From assembly GCA_020726505.1 (NCBI GenBank), contig JAHLEZ010000005.1, positions 1,860,001 to 1,924,000 on the forward strand: DNA of 64,000 nucleotides. Reading direction: 5' to 3'. Both the position numbers and the translations under genes were made by a program. Position 1 is the stretch's first letter. Every line of letters begins with the position of its first letter. Shown piece by piece: positions 23,783-34,161 of this stretch. The notes under the pieces were generated by a model, which worked only from the letters and a program-made list of their open reading frames with translations, was not told the DNA's origin and did no database searches. The stretch is from Leptodontidium sp. MPI-SDFR-AT-0119. Taxonomy: Eukaryota > Ascomycota > Leotiomycetes > Helotiales > Leptodontidiaceae.

Positions 23783-25890
23783 TCACCACACGAGGGTGAT
23801 ACGCCTCTCTCTAGTCTGCAAGTTATCCGGCGAGATCCGCTGATGACAGACAAGTTCAGTCTCTCTCCCAAATTCATTCTCCGTTGCCTTATTCCCATCG
23901 TTATCCTTCATATTGAATCCCACCTCCGAAGGTCGTATCCTACACCACTCTGGGATGAAATCTCCTCCAGCATATTCCTCCTCCAGCTCTTGGATCCACC
24001 TCACGATCTTTCCCGCTAGCTGACTATCCCAGAACCCTTCCCGTCGAGGCTGATTGAGCAACATATCGACGATCTCTCTCCTCACAGAACCGATACGGCA
24101 TTTGAAGCCGGCGATATATAATGGGATATTCATGCCGAAGTCGAGTGTGAAATTGGTGGATTCCCCATGCCGGAAGGCTTCGAGTAGTTTCTTGGATAGT
24201 GCAACCACCTCCAGCAGTTCGGCTGTGTATCGATCGGGCAACATCACATCGTCGAGATATGTCTTCATGCACACGTAGCAGATCTTGAAATGCATCCTCA
24301 GCATCATCGATCCAACGCTTTCGGTCATATTAGGCTGGTTCATCGTGTTCTCGAATGAATGATGCCACTGCAAGAGCTCGGCCAGATGTGTATCAATGGA
24401 TTCAGACACATCGTCCGCTTCAGCGATGAGATCTCGAACGAAGCCGAATTCCCTGCCGAATTCCCGTGTATTGGCCGTTGTATGCTCATCCGGATTACCA
24501 GAAGGTCCTGTTTCCCAGCCTCTCGACTTCGCGTGGTAGTTCCATTTCATGATCTCTGGTGGGTAGGCACCAACTAATTCCGTCCCTTCATTCTCCGGCT
24601 GTTCAGTTGTTGGTATGATGTCCGGACTGGAGGTTGGTGGTTTTGCAATGCTGTCTTTGGCAAGACGAGCTGCGATTCTATGTTCTATTTCGGTGTGCTT
24701 GTGGTACGTATCTGGCCAGGTTGCTGAGACGTACAGATAATGCTCCATCTGTCTGAAGAGCAGCTCGAGATACACTCTTGCGTGTGTCAGACTATCGAAG
24801 ACGGAAGGCATGTCTCGAAGAACCTTCGACAGCTGCTTCCTCCGGGCCTGGTGTGCATTTTCATCATCGGTGTATGCATATCCCGTGGATATCTCGAGGC
24901 GACCAAACGTGGTGACCAAGTCATCTTCAACAACATGCTTATTTGGCGACGCATAGGAGAGGATATAGTCATCTCCATAACCCTTCTTCCATTCGTCGAG
25001 CATCTCAATACCCGCACGGATCTGTCCATGGGCGAGTGGGATGTTGCCATGAAAAGCTTCGAAGCAACCGATCACTAGACACGTTATGAGAGTAGTTCTC
25101 AAGTCTTGATTACCACTAGACAGGGTTTGTCTCATGCCCCGTATGGCTTTAGCGTACTGGTCGATGGCGACTTGATGGTGGACGCTGAGATTTGTGAGGC
25201 GGTCGCTCAGATCAAGTGACATCTTCCGGAAGTTGTCAAGAGTCATCGATGTCTGGTGTAAAGCAGCAATAGCAATGACAGTATGTCGAATCGATGGTAC
25301 GTGACATGCTTGCAATACTAGCCTACGCCTGAACTCTGGGTCAGTTACTCCTTCTCGCCTAAATTCATGCAGAGTTCTGCGGAACTGCACTTACCAAGTA
25401 TCGGAATCAAAATACGGCGCAATTTGCATAGCAGTCTTCTCCTGGAATAAAGCGAAATACCGCGACTCAGTCTCATTGTCAAATCGCATCGTCATAAGCT
25501 CCATCGGCATTGGCGTTTTCTGTGCTGCAACAGCAATATGCCGCCATCTTGACTGGGCTGCTGGGACGGGTTCGTAGGAAGTAACCACGGGTGCCAATAA
25601 TGCTTTTGGAGCCAGAGGTTTGACAACTACTCTTCTGTCTTCGCCAGCTTGCTTGGGAAGCTTTGGCGTGGTATAACCATCGCATCTGACTCCGAATCCC
25701 TCACAGCGAGCACAAGTTGGTTTCCTTTCATCGCACTTGACTTTACGGAATCTTCGCGGATTAGATCTGTCGGATATAGAAATGGGCTAAAGATATCTAC
25801 TTACTTGCAAGTGATACAACCAGTCTTTGTCCGAGGAGCCGACCGTCTAGTCCGCTTAATCTTAACCTTCTCCGTTCCCTTCTCCATCAT
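23783..25890 (-). CDS. Zn2Cys6 (fungal binuclear cluster) transcription factor
   Basis: Exons 25890-25805, 25751-25395, 25328-23783 (662 aa). The zinc cluster is split by the first intron: GCITCK then FRKVKCDERKPTCARCEGFGVRCDGY, with Cys spacing 2-6-6-2-6, the canonical pattern. A basic stretch (KVKIKRTRRSAPRTKTG) precedes it. The second join reads YFDSDTW-RRLVLQACHVPSIRHTVIAIAALH, the conserved fungal-specific regulator segment; the rest is helical, as in members with the DUF3468-type middle region. The alternative of reading through 25390 in frame is rejected because it lacks the joined motif. Nuclear DNA-binding protein; target genes unknown. The upstream neighbour is a Pmp3-family gene on the other strand. 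Confidence 0.9.
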
Positions 25891-27060
25891 TCATTCAAGC
25901 ACGCATCCGTCGCTGCTAGTTAGACCGGACGAAAAGGGATTTCCGGATTCGAAAGCAGAAGGTCGGTCGGTACTCGCTCGTAATACTTGTACCATTCGGC
26001 ACACCGCATTTTATGGTCCTTGCTGAGGTCCCCCTGTCAGCTTACGAGGATCATCTCCTGATTTGCTAGCATGTTCCCAGAGTGAGTCTAGACTCCACGG
26101 ATATAAATCCCATCCCATCTTCTTGGATCTTGCCTTGCGTACGTGCTTTGGAAAGTTGGGAGGAACGACGGGTTGAGCCAGATACTTCAACCTGAATTGA
26201 ACCTCATTAAGAGATATCTCTACCCAGTACCTACTCCACTCAGTAGCCGACATGCCAGTTTCGAGGGTATTCCAATATGATTTCGTGCTTTAAGGAAACT
26301 GTGCCGCAGAGCAACAGCACTTTTTCAGCCTTGTCGGACTTTCGTTCCTTTGATCCAATCAAACCCGGAGGACCGTTTAATTCCCCACCTATATCCGCAG
26401 TGGATCTTGGAACGGATATCAGCCAAGAGATACTTAGAACAGGAATGATAAATATCTCCGGTTTGTGAAACATTCTTGCTCTAAGGTACGTACCTATGAG
26501 AGATTTACGAAGGACATGTGAGTAAAGGAAAGTTGAATGAATGTTGGGGGCCAAAATACCTGCATGCACAGCCACAACTCACCATGCCGATCGAGCAAGC
26601 CACAGCAGCACCCTCGAGAGCCAACCCAATCCCTGTTGACTTGCGGCAAGCCACAAAATAAATTCCTGTTTCTCGTGCATCACTTCCGTCATCGCTCTTG
26701 TTTTTCCTTCGCTTATCCAGCTAGACCTTCCGAACGGGAATCAAATCAAATCAGGACCCTGGATTGAAGATCTGTGAATGAATGGCCTGATGATAAGATG
26801 GGTTGATTGATATATGTGGCTATGCCCCTCCTCAAGTTATGTTTTTGATCTTGAGTCTCTGTTTTACATTGCTGTAGTTTTCGCCCTGTTATTATTCACT
26901 GTTCAGCGTTCAGTCATACGCGATATCCCCATTACTCCACGCATTAGCTCTTCTGCGCTTCTGGCTTTCAAATGCGAGCATCGAAGGCTCTTTGAGCAAG
27001 GCAACTTTAAAGAAAAGCAAGCAAAATAGCAGACTCCATCGGAGGAAAGACCTGCCCAAA
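25891..27060. other. Intergenic region between divergent regulator and Pmp3-family genes
   Basis: 1.2 kb holding both promoters. Open frames (for example 26240-26575 minus, 26814-27029 plus) have no family resemblance. Confidence 0.45.
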
Positions 27061-27567
27061 ATGGCAATCATGGAACGCATCCTAATCTTCACAATCAACA
27101 TCTTTTGTTCGTTTCTTCGTTCCCAACCCTTCCTTACCTAAAATCCCCTTTCCCCTTTCACGACCCACCTGAACTAACTCTCCTCCCCTCCCCCAGTCCC
27201 ACCACTCTCCGTCCTCCTCGTCGCCGGCCCAGGAACCGATTGCCTCATCAACACACTCCTCTTCATAGCTGGCGTGATCCCCGGCCACATCCACGGCTTC
27301 TACGTCACATGTACGTATTTCCACCGCAGGCACAAGGTGAAGCGGGGACGGTACCCGGGCGGGAGAAAGGCAGGGGTATATAGTGAGAGGGTGTGGAATG
27401 GGGGCGCGAGTAATAGGCGGGTGGATGATCTTTGGAGGGCGGAGAGGAGGGTGGAGATGGAGAAGGAGGAGGGGAGCAGGGGGAAGAGAAGTATGAGGCG
27501 GAATCAAGTGGTCGTGCAGGAGAGTGTGGATGGGAATGGGGAAGGGAAGAAATGGTGGAGGCATTAG
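27061..27567 (+). CDS. Pmp3/UPF0057-family membrane protein with long basic C-terminal tail
   Basis: Exons 27061-27106 and 27197-27567 (138 aa). The join gives ILIFTINIFFPPLSVLLVAGPGTDCLINTLL then FIAGVIPGHIHGFYVTCTYF: two hydrophobic segments linked by the PPL...G..D..IN motif, ending in the IPG..H.FYV motif of the Pmp3/RCI2 family. Pmp3 proteins are about 55 residues, sit in the plasma membrane and affect membrane potential and salt tolerance. Here about 75 extra residues follow, very rich in Arg, Lys, Glu and Gly (RRVEMEKEEGSRGKRSMRR). Longer Pmp3 versions are known in filamentous fungi. The donor GTTCGT is atypical, but the acceptor has a strong pyrimidine tract and a CTAAC branch point. 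Confidence 0.85.
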
Positions 27568-28226
27568 GTTATGGATAACTTACTCGACTCGGTAATTCCC
27601 CCAAATGTCAAGTTCCACAATTCGTCGTTCACGAAAGTTCACTCTCCAATTCCAGGACTTGCAACCAGAACGTTTCGTCGCAGAAGCACATTTCATTCAT
27701 TCATTCATTCGTTTCCTTCCTTCCATCCCTCGTGAGAAACATGAATATCAAGCGAGCAGTATTCTATCCCGCCGTTCCTTCCTTCCTTCCATATGGTATC
27801 TTTCGCAAGCATCAATTATCCATCCATCCATCCATCCATCCCTACTGTACAGAGCAAGCCATCCCTCGCTCAAAAAAAGAAAGAAAAGAATAAACAAGAG
27901 CAAGCCATATCACATGCCTCGCTGGCAGAACAAATCCAGACCCAAACTCCGTATACAACAATATCTACACGCACCTGTGTGCGAAAGCAAAAAGAAGAAG
28001 CATATCCGAGAAACTCCCATAACCAGTTCCCCCTTTCCTCCCTATCGCATTATGGGCCCTAGAAGAAGAAAATCGAATGACCAATCGTAAAGCGCATTTC
28101 GGCGAAAGTGAGGAATTCGTGGCAAGCTATCGTTGAAGAGAATCATTGGTCCAGATCATCGATGTCGAGAGTTGGTTTTCGAGGTTTCCACAATCGAGAT
28201 TATGAGTAGATTCCAGATTCAGACGC
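27568..28226. other. Intergenic region with simple repeats
   Basis: 659 bp between the 3' ends of two convergent genes (the Pmp3-family gene and the H4-variant gene). Contains CATT and ATCC microsatellites. No gene supported; the open frame 27605-28090 runs through these simple repeats. Confidence 0.5.
27691..27843. repeat. (CATT)n and (ATCC)n microsatellites
   Basis: About five CATT units near 27691-27711 and six ATCC units near 27819-27842, with CCTT-rich sequence between. Confidence 0.8.
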
Positions 28227-29080
28227 TCAGGTCGTGCCTTTCTTGGTTTTTCTAGTGGCATCATACGTATCGGTGTCGAAGCCATAGATGGGACGACCGA
28301 GACGCTTGAGCGCAAAGACGACCTAGAGATCAACGTAAGAACATGCCCCTGGAACGTCCTCCAGTGAGAGGCTTACATCCATGACCGTAACAGTCTTGCG
28401 ATTTTGGTACTCGACAATCGTGACGGTGACTTTCAAGATCTAGCGCGAGGAATCTGTCAGTTGAGTCGTGTATCAATTGAGTTTAGAGTAGACTTGCCTC
28501 TTCTAGCCGCTTTTTGAGTTGTGATCGGGTCTCTTCATAGATGCCAGCCGAGATACGCTTGACGCCACCTCTGCGAGCAAGACGTCTGTGAGTATTGTGA
28601 GTTTGTGATCCCTCACTTTAAATCTTCAAGCCTTCATAGGAGAAGGCGAGGTTGAGCTTGAAAAGAGAGATTGTGTGGTACTCACCGAATGTCACCCTTG
28701 GCTGCAAGAGTCACTGATTAGAAAACTGATACCCAATTGCGCAATTCAAAAGTGAGTTCTACTTACTGACTCCCTGAATGGTATCCTTCACCAGCTTACT
28801 ATACATACAAATTTAGTCAGTACTGTATATTGTTTTGCGATGCGATGCGACAGGGAGTGCAAAAGTGAGTTGATTTGCAGAACTATACATACCGATATCT
28901 CTTCGCACCTTTGCCTGTTCCCAGGCCCTTCCCGCCCTTGCCTCTACCAATGGCGAACTTCGCACCTCCTCCAACAACGCCCTTTCCACCAAGAGTGGCA
29001 CGTCCCATGGGTCGAGCTGTTCCCCGCGAACCGGAGGGACCAGCCTGCGAGCGCATGGCGGGGGATTGATGAGGGGCCAT
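28227..29080 (-). CDS. Divergent histone H4 variant
   Basis: Six exons: 29080-28893, 28798-28767, 28701-28686, 28585-28498, 28439-28377, 28322-28227 (160 aa; canonical H4 is 102-103). Joined, the core reads [40 protein letters not shown]...LKKRLEEILKVTVTIVEYQNRKTVTVMDVVFALKRLGRPIYGF, clearly H4 but with many changes. There is an N-terminal extension of about 45 residues before RGKGGKGLGTGKGAKRYRK, and a 15-residue tail after GF. Exon 3 is only 16 nt, and intron 4 has a GC donor (GAG-GCAAGT). Filamentous ascomycetes such as Neurospora are known to carry a divergent H4 variant (H4v); this gene probably corresponds to it. It is alone, not paired with H3. Role unknown. Confidence 0.88.
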
Positions 29081-29725
29081 CTTGTTGGCGTACTCGGTGA
29101 GTGTTGATTGATTATGGACTGTTGTACTGTACAATGCAAAGAAGAAAGGCCGAGGTCTCTGTGTTGCGAGATGAAATGAGATGCGCTATTGTTGTTGTCA
29201 ATATTGACTTGAAAGTTCGGCTTGAGTTGAGAGGTGATGTTATGGTTGACGAGAAGCGCGACGGCTAGGCCCGAGCGAGGAGCGAAGCCTCGTGCTAGCG
29301 CGTGGAGGGGTAAAACAGAACGGGAACGGCTGTTGTCTCAGCTGGTGCCTGAATTGAGGGATGAAGGTGAACTCGACGACTTGGAAGAACAAAAGATGGA
29401 CATTAAGACCCGATAATAAAAGTGGTTGGATGTTAGAATCACTTTATCGAAGGAGGAGAAAGATGGTGTATTTTCAAGGTCAATAATTTATGTGATTCAG
29501 GTTACAAGTCCCCGGCTGGGAGACTCTATTATGCGCGACTTTGCGCACTCTGCCGCCAATCAGTCATCAAACAAACAATGCCTTGTACAGTACATATGCA
29601 TATGCGAGTACCCAACGAATGTGGTAGTGTTTGCCTCTCTATCGAACGCCGAAGAAACAGTCATATCATGATTAAAACAAATAAGCATGCGTTATGAAAC
29701 TAGCTCGCAGCTAGAATTTGATCCA
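29081..29725. other. Intergenic region upstream of the H4-variant gene
   Basis: 645 bp between the H4-variant start and the SVF1 stop (both minus strand). Two short open frames (29234-29416, 29426-29671) without resemblance to anything known. Confidence 0.45.
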
Positions 29726-31029
29726 TCATTCGGATATGAATGTTGCCTCTGCGTAGAGAATACCTTCCTCGACAACCTCCTCCTCGCCGATTTTGATCTT
29801 CAATGAAATGATGTTCTTGGGGTACTATTAATTTGTTAGTACAGGACATTGCTCGATAGAGCGAAAATGCTAACCTGGTAGATGTATGGCTTGGTTCCAG
29901 CCGCTCCAGCTACAATTTGCTTGATGAATCCGGGAACTTCGGCCATAATGTCGACTCTATCATAATGCTCATCAAGAGGTCCCTCGACCAAACCAGTCAC
30001 GTCCTTTCCATCGTTGGTCTTTCCATTCCATTCAAACTTGACAGCCTCAGGTGGTTGCCACCCGACCTCAGAATCATCCTTGACCTTACTCCAAGCAGCT
30101 GAGCACGTCGATCCAGCCCAAACGATCTCATTCCCCTTGGTAATTCCACCAATAGTAACAACTGTAGATCCATATGAAGGTGGGGTGATGAACTCCATCG
30201 CGATTGCAGAATAATTCTCGCTTTGGAAGTTGCAGAACTTCCACTTTGCAGCAGCGTGATGTGGTTTCATGCCTTGCAGACAGTGGATGAAGGCCGCCTT
30301 CCCCTTGAAATCAATCGCGCCATCCGAGGTAGTGATTGTTCCTGAGCAACTGGCCCGGGGCCAGAAAGCATGTCTCATGGTGCCCCATGGTGCCTCTGGA
30401 TCTGTGCCGAAAGTCGTATTGCCATCCTTTCCAACGTGGAAAGCTGGCGCTGTTTTGGTGACTGCGATGTTGACCACCGAGGCTTGGTTGGTCAAGGATT
30501 TGATTGTGTAAGTGTTGCCATCCTCCGAGAGTTCCACGGCGAGGTTGTCGGCGTAGAAGCTGTTTTCGTCGTCGCTGAAATCAATATTCGAGAGTTGATC
30601 CGAGGACCAGAGATTGGGCTTGTTGGCGCTCTTTGGGTAGTAAATCTTGCAGTTGAATTGGGATGTTGTCCGCAGACCGCTTCATATGCTGTTAGCATGC
30701 AAATGTGCTGGGGAAGATTGGTGGATGCGTACGCAACATTGCTGTAGATAACCTGCACAAATGCAACTTGCCCACCATCTGACATTAAGTAGAAAACCTC
30801 GGTCTCCACACATGTTGTATTCAAGTGGGACCATGTGAAGTCCTTCCTCGTAAGCTCGGTATATGGGGTAACCTCAGTCTGCTTCGCAACCGACTGGATG
30901 GCCTCGGGGCCGTATATTGGTTCGCGGGTGCCGGCGACATCAGCCAGCCTTATCACGCAAAGAAGTGGTTAGACAGAACCAGACACGGCAGACAAGCACA
31001 GCTTACTTTTGTTTCGCCCAGCTCATCAT
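29726..31029 (-). CDS. SVF1: Svf1-family protein (survival factor 1, lipocalin-like)
   Basis: Exons 31029-31007, 30948-30733, 30679-29875, 29824-29726 (380 aa). The N-terminus [28 protein letters not shown] is the characteristic Svf1 start, an amphipathic membrane-binding helix. It is followed by [59 protein letters not shown] and [24 protein letters not shown], the two lipocalin-like halves. The end is [14 protein letters not shown]. In yeast, Svf1 supports survival under oxidative and cold stress and is linked to ceramide transport from ER to Golgi. All joins keep phase, and length matches the family. An ATG doublet at 31029 and 31026 leaves the exact start open by one residue. Confidence 0.92.
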
Positions 31030-31421
31030 CTTGAAGGATTGTGCGGGGTGTGATTTCGGGTTGTGGTTGGGGAAGATTGTGTTGTAGCAGTAGAAGAGGG
31101 GATGTCTTTCCTCTCGAAGTTTTTGGTTGAAGCGCAACTGCAGACCAGTGAGCCTCGCCTCGCCTCGCTGGCTACGTCAGCAAACTATGGGGTGTGGCTG
31201 TAACAAGGTTATTCCCAGCCACGATTCATGTGCAAATAAACAATTGGGCATGCGGTTCTGAAAGTCTGTATCAGACAAACGGTTCCAGGATTATCGAGTC
31301 GCGTTGTTCATTTCAAGGTTATGTCACCATTGCAAGTTGGGCGGAGATTCATGCAGCCATCCGATGAGAAACGATTACCACGATGATGCTTCTTTATAAG
31401 CTCTACCTGACTCTTCTGACT
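31030..31421. other. Short intergenic region
   Basis: 392 bp between the SVF1 start and the stop of the amidase gene, both on the minus strand; holds the SVF1 promoter. No further feature recognised. Confidence 0.45.
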
Positions 31422-32470
31422 CTACAGCTCTGGATAAACATCTGTCCTCCTGCGAAGTGGCACCTCCTGTCTCAGTCTATTTACTTCGGACAGATCTATT
31501 AGAACCGCGGCTATCTCCGGTTCTGTGAAATCCCCTGGAAGCTCCGCGATGATTTCTCCCCAAGGACTCACAACCATCGAGTGGCCATATGATACTCGGA
31601 CATCGTTGTGGTATCCAGCCTGAGCTGCTGCAATCACGTAAGATTGAGTCTCGATGGCTCTAGCACGAAGTAGGATTTCCCAGTGAGCTTTGCCTGTTGG
31701 AACAGTGAAAGCAGAGGGATAAGTAATGATTTGAGCACCTTGCCTTTTCAACGACAGTGGAACTTCCGGGAATCGAAGCTTTCATCATCAGCAAGTCTGT
31801 ATTTGTCTCTGCAAAATAAAAAACTTACATCGAAGCAAATCAACAATCCAACTAGTCCAACTGGCGTCTCAAACGGAGGATGTATCTCCATCCCCTCCTC
31901 AATAATGCTTCTCATAATCAGTTCAATACCAACAGCCATATCTCAGAACACTTACTCCCCCTCATGAGCATGCGGCCCATTCGTAAGTTCCATATCAAAC
32001 ATATGCAACTTCTGATACCTCTGCACAATCTCCCCATCTTCCGATATCCAAATCGCTGTATTCTTTACCTTTCCGGACCCCTTCTCGCCTGGCTCATGGA
32101 TACCAGCTGTGATGGCAAGTTTGTTCTCTTTGGCTTCTTTCTGTAGGCCGCGGACATATAGACTCTCTTCCACTGGACGGACGAGACTCAATGTCTCTTC
32201 GCCAGAATGGCTGATCCAGTCGGATGCTTCGGGTAGGAAAAGAGCCTGTATTTGTACTGATGAGCGAATCTAGGATGAGGTTTTGAGAATGGAATCAGAC
32301 CTTTGCTCCAGCTGCAACTGCTTTGGCGACTAAAACTTGCACTTGAGATAGGTTGTGCTTCATGCTCGATGTCGAGCACATTTGACCCACTGCCTATTCA
32401 AAACATCAGAAACGAATTCATCTCATAGCTTGACATCTGGGTGGCACACGATTGTCGTTTCCCCTCCCAT
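31422..32470 (-). CDS. Nitrilase-superfamily amidase (Nit1/yeast Nit2 type)
   Basis: Exons 32470-32450, 32393-32301, 32245-31956, 31910-31829, 31778-31422 (280 aa). The catalytic triad is visible: Glu in ALFLPEASDW (about residue 45), Lys in QRYQKLHMFDMEL, and Cys in GLVGLLICFDLRFPEVP. The end reads VSYGHSMVVSPWGEIIAEL...LRQEVPLRRRTDVY. This is the Nit branch that hydrolyses deaminated glutathione, a metabolite-repair enzyme of the cytosol and mitochondria. The first exon is only seven codons and joins to AVGQMCSTSSM; this exon is the least certain part, since it rests on a GTGTGC donor and an AATAG acceptor. The other joins are firm. Confidence 0.88.
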
Positions 32471-33552
32471 CTTGGCCGGTGGTCTTCAGAATGCGTTCCG
32501 GGAAAGCTACTCGTCCAAGATAGATTTTTAGAGTCTTTAGCAAAGAAGAGATAGTTATATCCGTCTTTCTGTCTGTCACTTATCAAAAGTATCATAGGTA
32601 CCTAGGTAAAGTTGCCAACATCGAAACGTGGGGTAGGATGTCCACACGACTCGCAATCGGCTTTGCAATCAACATTCTTGACTCATGCTCTGTCTTTTCG
32701 CTTCTCATCACCATTTTCCTCTCAGCATCAACAACGACAATGTTTTCCCGGTTTCCAGCGCAAGACACGAATTCTCTAGAACTCAATCAAATCATGCAAA
32801 TGACTTTACTGTGTCTACGCCCCAGTTCCAGAATTATCCAATAAAGTAAACTTTGTTTCGTCGGTTGCGTTGTTTGAGTGACGCTTGAAACGGCCAAGGT
32901 AGAGTAAGTGAACTAGTGATCAGCTTCCTAGAACATTTAGAGAAAGGAGTCGGAATTCAAAAGTTTTCCTTCATTTTTGAGTACTTCTAGGGGTATGCCT
33001 AGAATATTACTTGGAAGTTTCGTGAGATCTCGGGCTTCTAAGTCCGTCAAGCACCTGAGAAATTGAAAAGAAAATAAAAAAGGAATGTCCACAAGAGCCT
33101 GGGATGACTGAACAACTTTGCGTTGTTATATTTAAAGAACTAGCGGTAGGTAATACTTTTTCTTTAGTGACAAAATTACCGCGAGTCTCGAGCTTTGGGC
33201 GTTGCGTTGGACATTAGTTTAGAAGATGAAGAGGGAACTTTACGATGCTCGAGAATCCAAAATTCGTCTTAACACAAGTCAAACACTCCCGCACCATGAG
33301 CTCGAACTTATCGAAAATAGAAAGAAGCAAAACATTCTCCTTCCTAGAATAAAACTGCAACACAAGCATCCCCTCCCCGCGCATCCACGACCCCCACGCC
33401 AAATCACGTGATCGCCCTCCCTTTAAGCCCCGAATTCAAGGCTGCAACAAATCTTCATCCCCAGACCAAAATATCAGCTCCGTACTAGAAGCTCAAGCTC
33501 CCAATTGCGATCCTCCAAGGCAATCAACCCACCAACCCACCTCACAACCACA
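32471..33552. other. Intergenic region between divergent amidase and mitochondrial L11 genes
   Basis: 1.1 kb with both promoters. Contains a perfect ATCACGTGAT palindrome 140 bp upstream of the L11 start. No gene recognised. Confidence 0.5.
33403..33412. promoter_or_regulatory. ATCACGTGAT palindrome upstream of mitochondrial L11
   Basis: Same perfect 10-bp palindrome as upstream of POP5, here 141 bp before the start codon. Candidate Cbf1/bHLH site. Confidence 0.5.
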
Positions 33553-34161
33553 ATGTCGCGCGCCAAACAAGCAACAGATCAGATCGTCAAGCTGATAGTC
33601 GGTGCTGGACAGGCAACGCCCAGTCCGCCTGTCGGTCCAGCGCTTGGAAGTAAGGGTGTAAAATCTATTGATTTCTGTAAAGTATATCCTCCTTTTCCCT
33701 TTCCTTCTTCTCTCACCAACTACTCCAACCTAACCATTCCAACCCTTTCAATCCTTCCAGATCAAGCCAAGATGGGCCAATTCAAACCAATTCAGCCAGG
33801 GTTTAACAGAGCATACTAACAAGCAATCAAACAGGAATTCAACGCTCGCACCGCCCACATGACGCCCGGCGTGCCCATCCCCGCGCGCGTAACCGTCCGA
33901 CCAGACCGCTCGTTCCACTTCGACATCCGGACGCCCACGACGACGTACCTGCTCCTGAAGGCGGCGAATGTGGAGCTGCAGAAGGGCAAGTTGAAGGGGA
34001 AGAGCGGGAATGAGATTATTGGCTCCATTAGTCTGAAGCATGTCTACGAGATTGCGAAGATTAAGCAGAGTGAGTTGAGATTGAGTGGGTTGAGTCTCGA
34101 GGGACTTTGTAAGAGTGTTATTAGTAGTGCGAAGAGTGTGGGGGTGGAGGTTAAGCCTTAG
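33553..34161 (+). CDS. MRPL19: Mitochondrial ribosomal protein uL11m
   Basis: Exons 33553-33681 and 33835-34161 (151 aa). Reads [28 protein letters not shown], then [24 protein letters not shown] over the join, [11 protein letters not shown] and the RNA-binding C-terminal domain [16 protein letters not shown]...[16 protein letters not shown]. This is ribosomal protein L11 of the GTPase-associated centre. The basic start without cytosolic L12 features and the bacterial-type sequence indicate the mitochondrial protein. A possible small exon inside the 153-nt intron (33762-33800) was not used, because FCKEFNART is continuous in the family. The gene symbol follows the yeast name. Confidence 0.92.

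Noticed and set aside
27605..28090. 161-codon plus-strand frame
   Set aside because: Passes through CATT and ATCC microsatellites in a 3' intergenic region; no family, no conserved composition.
33762..33834. Additional internal exon in the mitochondrial L11 gene
   Set aside because: It would separate FCK from EFNART, which are continuous in L11 proteins; a single 153-nt intron is simpler.
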